Shown here: positions 29,038 to 41,600 of the stretch, piece after piece
Position numbering within the stretch: position 1 is the first letter of the stretch
Layout: every line of letters begins with the position of its first letter
The notes under the pieces: generated by a model
What the model saw: only the letters and a program-made list of their open reading frames with translations
Database searches by the model: none
Told to the model about the DNA's origin: nothing
Translations under genes and position numbers: made by a program
DNA from: Nymphaea colorata
Lineage: Eukaryota; Streptophyta; Magnoliopsida; Nymphaeales; Nymphaeaceae
Assembly: GCF_008831285.2 (NCBI RefSeq)
Contig: NC_045142.1
Span: 129,001-193,000 of the forward strand
Direction of reading: 5' to 3'
DNA: 64,000 nucleotides

Positions 29038-29416
29038 TGTAAATGTCCTGCTGGGGATGAAGAAAGTGAGCATGATGATGACTGGATTGCATGATCCATT
29101 GTGGGATGGAAATATGTAAGATCACAGGACTAGTTGGTAATGCTTTCTTTGCCAGCTCACATATATAAACTAATAATTGGTTTGTCGGCAGGAGGTTGCT
29201 CCTGATTAGACTCAGAAGTATTAGGAGGGCAAGTACATAGTGGAGAAGGATTTGCCCTCTCCTGGCTCTCTTTCATGCTGATTTCGAACTGCATGGAGTT
29301 AACTCATTTTGTTATTGGTAAGCAGGAAGAAGGTTGTTGATTTTGATGGAACTAACTACTGGGTAAGCAGCGAAGCACAAGCAGGTGGGAGTGATGCCGA
29401 TGATGCTGGATGTTAA
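29038..29416 (+). pseudogene. Yippee 3'-end pseudogene (duplicate of exons 3-5)
   Basis: Exon 3 copy, 29038-29115, has lost 31 bases that encode the second CxxC zinc motif. Exon 4 copy, from 29192 to about 29245, has two in-frame TAG stops and no GT donor. Exon 5 copy, 29326-29416, is open and ends in TAA. No copies of exons 1-2 are present. The exon 5 copy encodes DGTNYW and GGSDADDAG, closer to the usual plant Yippee tail than the intact gene is. Confidence 0.88.
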
Positions 29417-30164
29417 GTGCCGAGCATTCAGCATTCCTAGAAGTCAGTTTTGTCGTACATTCTTGCCTTTCTGAGGTCCTCAAACTGTTTGGATACTTCT
29501 TAAACATGCAAACTTCAACTCCTATGGACTATTCTCTAGTAACTTGGAGTCCTCGGCTTTATAACTTCGAACAGATTTTGCTGTTTCCTTGGAAGTAGCT
29601 GGTGTGGAAGCACAGAAATGTTATCATAATGTGAAGCTTGGTTCCTGGCCATATTAGGAGAAACATGCATTTAACAGAACAAGGTCTAACCTTATTTACA
29701 CAAAATCTTACGATGTCTTGGTACCAGGATCTTCGAGCCTTGAAGTTTAGCTGAATCTTCTTAAAAAAGAAGTTGAAATTCCACCTAAAAGGCATTAACT
29801 CTATATCAATACAAGGGAAAAGGCCCAACACTGTCAGATGTGCATTGAGTGGTTTATGATATCCTCGAGGATCTGTCTCGCTTGACTTGGCAGAAAGGGG
29901 TGCTTATTTCCTGTGCAGATGTTTTCAACTCGTTCTCATGTAAGACTCCGTGATCGTGGATTGTCCTTCCTAGATGAATGAGGCCCTCGCCTTCTGCGTT
30001 AGCTAATATTTTCCCTTTAAAATAGGGCCCAGTTTTGGCGAGCCTTTTTTATCTTTGCAATAAAAGAAAAGTCAGGGCTGGATTTTATTTGACCCCTTTC
30101 AATTAGATCTTGGGATGACTGGTTTTGTTTTCCACCAAGAACAATAACGGCATTGTAATCATAA

Positions 30165-30241
30165 CCCTAAAAGGGCTACATAAAGAACTGGGCCGTATTT
30201 TAACGGTATACCCTAAAAGGGCTACATAAAAAACTGGGCCG
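30165..30241. repeat. Spaced direct repeat downstream of ATE1
   Basis: CCCTAAAAGGGCTACATAAA followed by a GAACTGGGCCG-like tail occurs twice, 46 bases apart, with one mismatch. Confidence 0.85.
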
Positions 30242-30839
30242 ACCTTGTTAGGTGATACTTCTATCGAGTTTATGTTGAAACTTCCGAGATGTCCTCAAAT
30301 AAGGGGCTGGATCTAACAACATACGCGGCATCTTAAGATCGACTTTGTTTTAAGTTGAACTTTATTCATTCCTTGTGACCTTTCGAACATAAGCTAGATC
30401 TCTAGCATCCAATTGGAACCTAATCAATTTCGAGAAAGAAGTCCAATTAGGAACCGAACAGGTAATGATTTAGACACAAATATCTCCACAAAATCTGTCC
30501 AATTAATGGATCATCGGGATCCTAATCTAGCGTTGCACACAAGCATCTTGAGAACAGATCACACTGTAGAATAAGACTGTCAATGTAACTCTGTGACGTA
30601 CACTGTAAAAATCATAGAAACATTTTGTGAACCACCCTCCAAATCCCAACTCCTAGGTCTTTTACGAAATTTAGAACACAAGCAATTAATAGGAATGCAC
30701 GCGGTACCTCATCTGCAGCTAGCATCACAGAACAGTCTCCAATTACATAGACAATTTGGAGGGCATCTTGTAGCAGTCCGCTTCAACCAACAGCTATTCG
30801 GGAAAATTCACTGTGAGAAAGATCCTACGGCAGAGAACG

Positions 30840-33800
30840 TCAATCAAGCAAATAAATCATTCGTTTAGACAATGCAGAACCAACGACAGTCATATATCTA
30901 TGAAGCTGCATTTTCAATGAGTCGATGCCCTTGCTTGGGCCAAAAGCTTGAACCAGATCCTTCAAGTAAAGAAAAGAAGTTAGCTTCTTGACTGCATAAA
31001 AAGCAAATGCACCATGTAAGCGAGAACTCTAGATACTGAAGAACAATGAAAACTCTCTAGTCTATTCAAAACAAAAGGAACTTGAATCCTATGCCAATAT
31101 TCGAACATGAAAATGCATAACGATATTTACCTTAAATAGAAGGGTTTTGTTACTCATTCTTATTTTTATATTGTTGACATCCCCATGTTCCACTTCATTG
31201 AGCAACTCACTACTTGTGTTATCATCAGCACCTGAATCAGAGCAATCAAACTCAACCATCAATTGTTCGTCACCATCAGAAAGAACTTCGTCTTCTTCTT
31301 CCTCAGAGATTAAAGAAGGTTGTGATGCAGAGTGCGCCTCGGTTTGGCAGGGCAAGTCACTCTCCTTTTCCAAGCCGATGAAATCTGACAAGACCACATA
31401 TGGTTTTTTATCCAGCAAAGGCTTTGCTATATGGAATGGCACCCACCTACAATAACCAATACACATTTCACGCGACAGACATTTTCTCAAGACAAATAAA
31501 AAAAAATGTCCATGTCACATAAACCCCAGACATATAAATAAATAAATAAATATATATATATATATATATATATATGAACCTGGATTGCAACAGCCAGGTT
31601 TTGATGGGTGGTAATCCGTATGGGCCACACACACCTGGAGAGAGAAGGGAAGCAAAAGAGAAGCACTGGGATCCCCACGTGCAACGGGCAGCCGCACAGC
31701 CAGGATCCCACAGTATGCAGGGATCCAGGCTCTCTCTCCCCTCGTATGTGCCTCTCTGTGTGTATGTGTACATATATATACATGTACGCTCAAAATAGTT
31801 ATAAGTTAGCACCTTCCATGAATGAGTGGACAAAATAGCACATTTAGAGAAGGGAAGATCAAAATAGAAAATTGATCAACAATTACATGTCCATTATCAG
31901 GTTTCGAGGTTGTGCCATGTTGGTACAATACAACTGACATGACAATGACATGATGCAGGGTTAACAGCAGCCTCAGCAAAGCTCAAGACAAGCAGAAAAA
32001 TGAGTTATGAGGAGCCATAGATACATATTCTCCTCCTCAGCCTTTGGAGTTAAGGTTGGACTTGGACAAAACTAGGTTGGTTGTACTCCAATATGAACTC
32101 TTGTTATTTGTTCGCTTAATTAAGTCATGCCAAATGAACCTTTCCAGGATCCAGATTAACCTACAATTTGAATTTAACTGCCTGCTGTTGGTGCAGGTTC
32201 CTAGAACATTAAAACACGGTGTTCTATAAAACTGCTTCACTTTTGGGAAAGATTCACGCTACACGTGTCAGTGTTCATGTTGCCAAATGCCTCCTTAAGG
32301 AACAACCTCCAAAAGAGCCAAAGAAATTTCTTATAAGAAGCTTGGTCCATAGCCCCAGCCTTCACCCTACCTTCTATACTTCTAACTGCAGCATTATACA
32401 TTCTCAGTGCACACTTATAAGAACGCTAAACTTTACCAGGCCCAGTCTTTAACTTAAGGACAAAGGAGACTGACTTATCCAGAGATAACATTCAAATAGT
32501 CATGGTGCCATCTCATACCATATGCAAGCATAATTACACGTATCAAATTATGGGCAAAAAGATGAGACTTACTGATAACGAAGAGGACATAGAAGCTCTG
32601 AAGGTGAATAAGATGCCTTATATCTCATTTTGCCGCATTCATGGATGTAATATCCAAGATAATAATACTGAATGCTGGGACACAGAATTCCTGTCTCCTT
32701 GACCCAATTAATTTCCTGCAGAGCTGAGTACTTACCGAGTGACAAAAAGGCAAAATCTGGGTCCCAGAATAAATATTTGCTAGACAGACATCTAGGAAGA
32801 ACATCAACCACACCAACTGCAACAAGCTTCCCGTCGATCAAATACTGTTGATGGAAAGAACCAAAACCACAAGACGGGACTGTGCCGTCACCAGCAGGTG
32901 GAACAAAAATAAGAGGGGATTCCACCAAAAATCTTCTATATAAGCTTTCGTCCAAATGATCAGGCTTATCATTGTGCACCTTAATTTGGTACCTTTGATA
33001 CAGAGCAAATTCCTCAGGATCGAAACTTGATCTGCTCATACGAATCTCAAGTTTTTTCTTTTTAACTTGAGATGGGCTCTTGTCATCAAGAAGGCATTTT
33101 CGCTTGGCATTGGCTGCATTACCTTGAGGAGATTTTACAGAGGTAACCACAGTGCAAGACAGTTTATCTGAACTAGCTTGCTTTCTTTCTGAGTAAAAGT
33201 TTAGATGGCCATTACATGCTCTGACTGACAAGTCAGAAAATTCACCTTGCAGATCCATTGCCTCAGCCAGTTTCTCTGCTACATAAGCAGGTGTAAATTC
33301 TTTTTCTACTGATGACCGCCTTATAGCTGCTGCTATCTGAAAAGCAATGCTGCAAGTGTACAGCAAATCTCTAGCAATATTATGCAGCTTCTTCTTCATC
33401 TGCGGAACTACCCTCTTGACAGAAGCTTGGGGAAAGTTAACTGTAGAAGGTAAAACACTATGCTTAATGCATGTGCTAACAGCTATATCAATGTTAACAG
33501 ATAAGTTCCTGTCATACTGATCCAACTCATGTGTAATACTACAAGTATCAGTAGAAGATTCCTTCATCAACGTTTCTGAAGCCCAAATATTTGGAGATTG
33601 ATTGCTACTGTCAGTGGATAAAGCATTAGGCGCAGCTTGCTGGCCATTTGCCAAATCTGCCTTCTTTAAGCAAAGATTACCATCTAAGAACCTGCATATT
33701 GGTTCAATCCAGCATGAGACCCTCACAAAGTTGCAACAAAAGAAAGGGCCAACAGGCTGGTGCCAACAATACAAAACAGATGGCAAACAATGTCTTCGAA

Positions 33801-36491
33801 TAAGAAAAAAAAAAAGTTCCGTTGTAATTAATACTTATCAAGCAAGAAATGCATATGGATGACAAATTACCTTTGCATTCGTCTAGATACACGTGCTTGC
33901 TCCTTGGCAGCAACAAACTCATCCGCTTTAAGACGAATGGTATACAATCTGCAGCATGTTCTTTCCATGTCAGGTTTGTAAAGGAACATGCCTGATCTCC
34001 TCCATCCACGATCAAGAAGTTCTGTAAACATGGAAATGTTGGGACAGGCAGGAATAGTAAATAATCTGAATATACATCACTTCAACTTATTGCAATAAGA
34101 AAATATACTACAATCCAGATGAACAATCTGAAAAAATAAAGGAACCTAATAGGTTAATTGTAAGGAAAAGCATCAGATGTTGGTCAAACAAAACCAATAA
34201 GGAAACCACAGAGCAAAAGAGAACTGGTTTTATATAAAAAACTAACGAAAACTACCACAACAAATAAATGAATACCACTCATCAAATTGTATATCTATGG
34301 ATTTGGATTTTATCATTCTTATAGTATAATAATATGTGTACAACCATGCAACAAATGATATGGTTCATTGACTGTGCTATGGCATACAATCAAACTAAGC
34401 ACATAACAGGATGTACTTCCAAGTTTACTTCTCTAAGAAGTTCACAAAAAATACATTTTTTCGAAAAAAACGCAATAAATTAAATTGCCGTTTCAAACTT
34501 TAAAAAAAATGTGTTTTTTTGGAAAAAAAAACGTTAAAAACACATTAAAAACGTGTTTTTAATGTGTTTCTACTTTCTAACGCGTTTTTTCGTGTTCTTT
34601 TTCACTTTTTATTTTTTATTTGTTGCAAATCTAATTATGTTTTGATGTGTGTCATTAGTTTCTCACTTATTTTATTTTCCCCCATTTTTAGTTTTTAAAA
34701 ATTTTTAATTTACCATATTTTTTCCGTTTTTTTCAAGTTCGCCGTATTATATCCGAGAAAAACCCCGCCGTTTAAAACTCCGAAACGTTATTTGTAACTA
34801 TGCTTCCAACACTGGAAGATTTGCATATGATCCTCTAAAGAAAGGGAGGAGTGAGAAAACATGCCCCAGATTTACAAGATGGAAGTTTTCATTCGCTTAC
34901 CATCTAGCTCCCACATCCTTATTTAGCAGGCCAACAAAACAGCAATGTAAAACACAATAATACGGTTGACTTAAAAACTTGACTTAAAACTTGGAGAGAA
35001 CTAGTAAACTTTGTTATTAGAAACCCAAATTGATCAATGTACAGCAATTGTGTAAAAAAGACAGACCTTGATAGTCATCCACTGTGATTCTGTCGGCCCC
35101 TAACCCTGAGGAAATCAGTGACAGATAAAACATGTCAAGAGAACACAAAGAATCATATAAAAAAGAAAATCCTAAATTGTTAGGAAGGTGCACTAAAACG
35201 TACAACTGAAGGCCTGCTTATGCAAATAACAAAAGGTAATAATGAGCTTAGCAAGCCTATGTCACACAGGTGCTGATGGGAGCATGAGTGCAGCATTTTT
35301 CAGAATAATATGGGTGTAGAAGTGGCGAGTATATATATATATATATATACACACACACAACAAACAATCAAACTAGCAATAAAATGGTTTACAAGTAATA
35401 AAAATAACAATCAACGACTAACAAACTATGATTTTATCAATGATTCAGTGGAAAATAAGGTAAATTGCTTGTTGCTACACCCATGTCTCACCAGCAACCG
35501 ACATGTCTCGGGTGCAGCAACCTTCTTGAAGAGTCTGTGTTGCTTAGGATCAAGCTCAAGACAGACAGCGTGAGCTTTGAGTGAACAGTGGCCAAGATGA
35601 AACCATCAGTGCAGAAGAAACCTAATCCAAGAGCTCATCTAAATTAGCCATTCGGCAAGTGTAGCTTGAGGATAAAAGAAACAGTCGTTACTCGTATCTC
35701 TAGCAAATAGGAACACCTCGCAAGATCTCAAATATTTCTACCAGAGAGCCCACTAGAAGAGAGATATCTTCATGAGGTTACAGACTTACCCATTCTCCCA
35801 AATTCTAATTGAATCATAGGAAGGACTACTATCTCAAGAAGTAAATTTCCTTGTGAATCCTTTGTATTTAGGCTCCATCAGCATATAGGTGCGAATCATG
35901 AAGCAGAGAATCATCTATTGGACATTAGCAGAAAACCTTTTATGACAGGAAGAAACATGTCAGCATACCTTGGTGAATGAGACTCGAAAGAGAAATTCAT
36001 TAACTTTACAAGTGTACAATAGACTATTTATTATTCAAGGCCCACGAACAAGCAAGGGGAACCTGATTTTTATAGTAAAAAGTATTACACGATTGGGCAA
36101 ACTCTGTGCACATGAAAATCCAGCCAATCCTCTCGCCATGTTAAGATCTCCTTCAATTGCTTAATACCTTAAAAAGAAAACGTAAAATTTCGTAACTCGA
36201 AAAGAAAGGTGCGGAGACGATAATTCGACCTACCCGCGAACGATTGCCACTACAACAAAGCCATCATCGAATTCAGCAAATGGATGGCAAACAAAGCTGA
36301 TGAAGCTAAAAAAGAGAAAAGAAACCCTAAAAAAAGGAAGGAAGAGAAACAGGGATACCGTGAGAGAGGCTCGTTCGGCCGCCTGATCTGCAATAACCGC
36401 AGGAACTCCTGTACAACCCATAGTCCGTGATGACGCTCTCTCCAGCGCCTCGCCTGCTGCTGCTGGCACCGTGGTCCGATCGTCCGTCCAT
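30840..36491 (-). CDS. ATE1: Arginyl-tRNA-protein transferase (ATE1)
   Basis: Six exons, listed 5' to 3' on the minus strand: 36491-36359, 35105-35067, 34021-33871, 33691-32573, 31446-31131, 30959-30840; 625 residues (Arabidopsis ATE1 has 632). The enzyme transfers arginine from Arg-tRNA to acidic or oxidised N-termini in the Arg/N-degron pathway. The N-terminal domain shows CGYC (C31, C34), TVDDYQ, RGWRRSG and the pair C80-C81; these cysteines are essential in the yeast enzyme and are linked to an Fe-S cluster. The C-terminal domain shows FHQQYLIDGKLVAVGVVDVL, YLFWDPDF, YYLGYYIH, CPKM-like CGKMRYK, and SELLCPLRYQWVPF. An acidic stretch (SEEEEDEV) precedes the end. Exon 2 is only 39 nt and encodes GLGAD where relatives have GLWA. 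The last-exon acceptor (TTGAAG at 30960) was chosen because it restores the family LFKDLVQAFGP reading. The gene has a broken 3' duplicate at 26.7-27.2 kb. Confidence 0.93.
31551..31575. repeat. (TA)n microsatellite in ATE1 intron 4
   Basis: A run of about twelve TA units preceded by TAAA repeats. It lies between the exons at 31131-31446 and 32573-33691. Confidence 0.85.
34440..34800. repeat. AT-rich block with a palindrome in ATE1 intron 2
   Basis: Poly-A and poly-T rich sequence unlike the rest of the intron. It contains a perfect inverted repeat: AAACACATTAAAAAC at 34538-34552 pairs with GTTTTTAATGTGTTT at 34555-34569, separated by two bases. Several GTGTTTT and AACG elements recur around it. 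It could be a MITE remnant, but I could not define its ends. Confidence 0.55.
35330..35359. repeat. (AT)n(AC)n microsatellite in ATE1 intron 1
   Basis: About ten AT units followed by five AC units, in the intron between ATE1 exons 1 and 2. Confidence 0.85.
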
Positions 36492-38315
36492 CGCCACGAC
36501 AGGAGGAGCGGAAACTCACACGCTTCCGGCCGCGTACCCAACCATATAACAAGTTCTACTCGGTCTGCTTTGTTTCTTTTCTTTCTGCCGAGATGACGAG
36601 TTCGTGTATTGAGAAGATTGAGTTCGGGCAATCAAGTCATCAATCAACAACGTAATCGAAAGGAAGGGAGATGTTAAAAAAGGGAAAGACGAAAGGATGG
36701 AACTGATTGGGGGGGGGATTTCGGCAACCGCAGCTGAGAGAAGCCAACCCCTTCTTCCCCACTCCCCCAACTCCTCCCCCCCTTTGTACCTCTCCCATTG
36801 ACGAGTTATTTTTTCCCCGTTAAATCATTTTTTTACTTATACGGTCCATTCTTTTAACCGATACAAAAAAAAAAGATCTATTTTTTCTGAAATGTCAAAT
36901 ACAGCAAATGTTCCCTTTTTCATTTACATTTACAACTTAAAAGTAAAGGTCGACTTAACGAGACAAAGGCAACTCAACGAGACAAGTCAACTCGGTCTAG
37001 AACTCAAATTCACTTAATTAAACTTAAGTTTAGTTAAACTTAACTTTAGCTAGACGAGCTAGCCTCAATTAAGCTCGTAGCAAGGTGTGTTTCACAAAAG
37101 ACGTAGTTTCAATGGACTTTCTTGTAGCTAACAAGGGCGAGATTCACAGTTCAAATCTGGTCGTCTCCATTGATGCTAAAATTAACTTTAGTGAATGGTT
37201 CAGCTAAGCTCAAGCCAAAACTCGGATCAAGCTTAACCAAACCAAGGTTGATCTTCTTAAGCTCAAGCCAAGCTCTAAGTATAGCTCATGGCACTCGATT
37301 TGAATTCAAACTAGCTCAGCTCGGCCCGAACTCGACTTGTGAACTGCCCTAGGGTGATGCATGAACAATCAATGAAGTCATTTGACATAAGTTTGTCATC
37401 GGCTCAAAGCGAACTTACACCTGAAAAATCTCTTAAACATCACTCGCTAACCGAATGAAAGAAGTAGCATTAACCCAAAAAAAAAAAAAAAGCTTAACAT
37501 GATTAGTTTATTGTATGGCCAGCTCCTCTACAAACTTCTTAGTATATAGGTGGCAACTTCTTACGAGGAAAAGGAATCCTCGTAATAACCACATTTTTCC
37601 TCACAACTTGCAGATGCATTCAGCGACTAGTTGAAGTTGATGATCATCTCGTCTAGCAGAAAAAAGCGGATGGTCGAGGCAGAACAGCGCCTTCTGGTTT
37701 CCGATCGGGCTTTTCTTCTGTGCTGGAGAGGGAAGGGGAGAACAACTGACAGCAAATGAAATATGTGTGGAGATGAAGTTGCCAAAATCAGGGGGTTGGA
37801 TCAAATTAATAGCTGGGGTTTACAACTTCATATGCATTAGTGGGGATGAAGGAACTTTTTTTTTCTTTTTTAAGAGTATGAAGAAAGAGCCTAAAATAAC
37901 CCGCCTTTGAGTTGGCAGAACTCGAGCAATGTTATCACCGAAAACCAGATAAAAAACCGAATCGTATCGGCGACACGTTTTCGTCGGATTTTGATTGGTT
38001 TGGTCGCCTTGACGTCAATGCAATGCCACCCGCACCAGAATATGGGAAAATTAAATAATTATTGCGGGATGCTAATCAGCTGGCTTTCGTCGTATAACAA
38101 ATAAAGCGATTTCTTTTTTCAATTCTTTGCCCGAACGAGGAAGAGAGAAAAGAAGTGAGGTTGGCGTTGTTATCTCCATAAATGTTTTTTGGAAGCAAGC
38201 ACATTAGAGAAGGCAAGAAGAGGGAGGATGGGTGGAGGGGACCGCCATGCATCCGAAGCCTTTCTTTTCTCATTTGTTTTACCAGGCAATTCTAATCATC
38301 CTTCGCCGCAGGAAG

Positions 38316-38366
<51 letters not shown>

Positions 38367-38685
38367 TTTTGGCGACGGACACCCTCGGAATCCATTTCCA
38401 TGGCTTCCTTTCCTAAGGAAACGGAGAAGGATTACACAGGCCGTTCGGAGTTGCTGATTAGCATTCATGCTAAAAGCAGGATTCAGCAGCCGGAGGAGTT
38501 GGCATGAATAAAAAGAGAATCCATGGAGGGAAGCATATTCCTATTGAAAGTCACCAACATAAGCTGCGCTAATGCAATATACAACAGATGATTTTCTGCC
38601 ACCATACCTATATATACGTATAAACCTTTTATAAGGGTAGAATCAGAAGCCATAAACTGCATCGGTGAATCCAGGAGGCTAGATA
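36492..38685. other. Intergenic region between ATE1 and NPC1
   Basis: Includes the ATE1 promoter side and the NPC1 3' flank. At about 36950-37360 there is a patch rich in AAGCTCAAGCC, GAGCTAGC and CAACTCAACGAGAC motifs, of the kind found in degenerate plant transposon remnants; no ends can be set. A (TA)n microsatellite lies at 38319-38366. No gene recognised. Confidence 0.5.
38319..38366. repeat. (TA)n(CA)n microsatellite
   Basis: About twenty TA units followed by a few CA units, downstream of NPC1. Confidence 0.9.
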
Positions 38686-41600
38686 TCAGCTGCTTTCTGC
38701 ATAGGAGCCGGAACCTCCGCCCACCGTCCTGCTTGTGAGGGACGGTCTCATGGTCACGATGGCGGATTCGTTGGCACCTGCCCTTAGAGCAGCCCTACCA
38801 GCTTCGAGGAACCTTGCAACAGCATCCTCTGCATACTGGTTTGCTTGACCAACAGTCATTGTCCTGCCAATATCTGGGTAACCATTAAGGACGTGGTCAC
38901 CGTTGAGCTGAGAAGCAAGCTGAATGAGCTCCACCTGAAACTCCGAGAGCTCAACATCTTCTTGCGGTCCTGACGGACGTAGCGATCGTGTGACATCGGG
39001 GAGCTTTTCTGCAGTTATTGACAACTGATGGTTAATGCAAAAAGAACAATAGGTGGGTGATCTCCCCTCAGAAAGGAAGAGCCAAAACTCAGAAAGTCGG
39101 TCCTTCAAAATGTTCAAAGCACAGAACGAGACCCGACCACCCCTCGTCCCCTCCCAAAAAGCGTATCCTAGATGAACTGAGAAGTTGATCGCCAAGTGAA
39201 ATTCCATCACCCCAGAAAAAAGATCGTTTGCAGATGGCAAGGTAGCAAAACTTGAAAAGAACAATTATGCGTATAATAACGAAAACTGGCTTCCAAACGA
39301 TTAGGGTCAGAAATATTCCGATTCAGGTCTCCATATATGGCCAGTTGCCACATGAATCATGAAGTGGAAAATAATCAGATTTCACAACAGTCAGATAGTG
39401 AAGGAGAAAGAGTGAAGGAGCATGTATGTGAACCTGGACAATCAGTGCGAGGCGTCTTGCGAATAGATAAGTAGCTTTCAAAAGTCCCCGCCCATGCATC
39501 TCTCTTTGTTAAGAAGTTAGATTTCAGGTTGAAGAGCTTCTTCACGGTTGCAGGAATGGATGAATGTTCGAATTGAGAATGTGGAGTTGGCCCATTTGGC
39601 TCATGGATAACTGCAGCAAACGACATTGATCAGATTAATGTAAATCCCTCCCTTTTAACATACCACCACCATTGTCTGTAAATCACTACACCAAAAAAAA
39701 CAAGGTCTGACGACAACATAAAGACCCAAGAGGCAGAGTATTAGAAAGAGAAAACATAATAACAAACCACCAGCACACAAAACGGAAAAAAGAGAGAGAT
39801 TCTGTGAGAACTGTAACATGCTCTGCATATTAACCCCTACAATCAAAACAGTCAACAAGACCAAATGCCCTGGTTACTCCAGCATCTATTTTCCTATGCC
39901 TATTTAGCTTTCACTTGAATGTTTTACGAAAGAGGAAAAACCAATAATTAGCTTCTGATGCTTTCGTATGTGAATCAAGCTTACTATTTCAATAAACTTC
40001 AACACCTAAAACAGCAAAACTTAACTGTCATAATCTCCCATAGGCAATCTAAACCACATTGAATACAACGTAATATATTACTGTCTAACCCACACAATCA
40101 TGTTGGGTTAAAACATCAGAGAATGCGTAAACTGATCTTTGCACCCTAGAACAATATCTTTAACTCAACTATGACTTGAATATACAGCATAACAGCTGTA
40201 ATAGGCCAATGGCAAATGATAATCAAGTAAGCAAAACCGACAAGTCAACAACACTACAAAATGCATTTTTAACTAATAAATGAGATTATGAGAATGATCT
40301 ACAGACCAAAAATTATTCCACAAAAACTGGAGGTTGAAATATATCACTGTCATTCAGGTAAATCACAAAGTCCACTTGTTCAGAGTGGCAGTCGAAATTG
40401 GGAACATATAACCAATATTAGATAACTATTGAAACTTTGAGAGCTGCCAGCTACAAAATTACAGGACTTTCAAACTCGCCCCAGAGATGAATAGATAACA
40501 TTAACTTTGTTACCTCCCTTTTCATTTACTAAAGTACTGTCACCACCACAGGTGAGATCTCAAACTGTCCCTAATTTCTCCTCCTTGGAGAACTCAAACA
40601 GCAATAACTTAGCAAACCAATATTAGCAACAAAACTTGTAGTTGTAGGGGCTAAGGACCTTTTCCGACTTTATCTGAAGCATCTTAGCAAAGTGCACCAG
40701 CAAGAACATGTCGTTTACTAAAAATGGGCCCATTCTCTGAATTTTTCTAGTTAAGAAGATTTTCTCAAGTATCCAAGATAGTATACTTTATTATTTTGTG
40801 ACACATAACGATATAAATTTGAGATTCTAGCAGATTGACCTACTCACAAGAATATGAATGGATCCCTATGTACAAGCAGTTTTTTTTTTCCGAAGCCAAT
40901 ATTATAAGGGCTTTTCTGTTTCTTGTATACCGATCAAATTAACCCACTTTTTAAACTAATTTAGACTAAAAAATGCAGTGACATTTAAAGTTTCTGCAAT
41001 TGGAAGAAATTAACATAAATGAGCAGAATAAATTTAGACCTACGAGGCTTTAGATGAACAACTAATAGCTAATCCCTGAAAATGAAAGAACAGATAAGAT
41101 TTCGATGCCACTCTGACAACTAAATCTAGGCTGGGCTTAAAATTGCATGCATTAAAAGTCCAGTTATGAGTTCAACCTTCTTACCTGAATAAGGAAAAGA
41201 TACAACAAAAGGAAAAAAGGTAGAAACGAGGCAGTCTAGATGCTGGGCATTGTATTATACATATTCTTCTTATCAAACACAGAGCACACCTGTTTCCAAA
41301 AAGAAGGTTCACATCCTTTTCAAATGAATTGCTAGGGCTACGCTTACACAGGCACCAAGGTGTGAAACTTAACAAGATTGTCGGTTTTAAAACTGGTTAA
41401 AACACACTCTGAATGGCCTCGAGAGTATAATTCATCTTTCAAAAAACGATCAGCAAGAAGAACATGACTGCATATCAAGAGAGGAAAACTAATAGCAACT
41501 GGGTGAAAGATGTTCCATGTCGATTACTGCAATCATCGTTCTGTCACCCAAAAAAAAAAAAATGAAGCTACGTTTGGAGTCAGTCATCCAAGAGCGTTCT

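Larger units (their letters stand above)
27385..31290. repeat. Segmental tandem duplication, unit B
   Basis: Diverged copy of 23785-27200. It differs by a TRIM insertion at 27968-28424 and many small indels. It contains the broken Yippee exons 3-5 and runs into the last two exons of the intact ATE1 gene. Confidence 0.85.

Noticed and set aside
31131-31480. ATE1 last-exon acceptors farther upstream (for example TTCTTCAG near 31043)
   Set aside because: They bring in in-frame stops or the wrong phase; the TTGAAG acceptor at 30960 gives the family sequence directly.
37110-37185. tRNA-like patch (AGTTCAAATCT resembling a B box)
   Set aside because: No A box at the right distance and no cloverleaf could be folded by eye.
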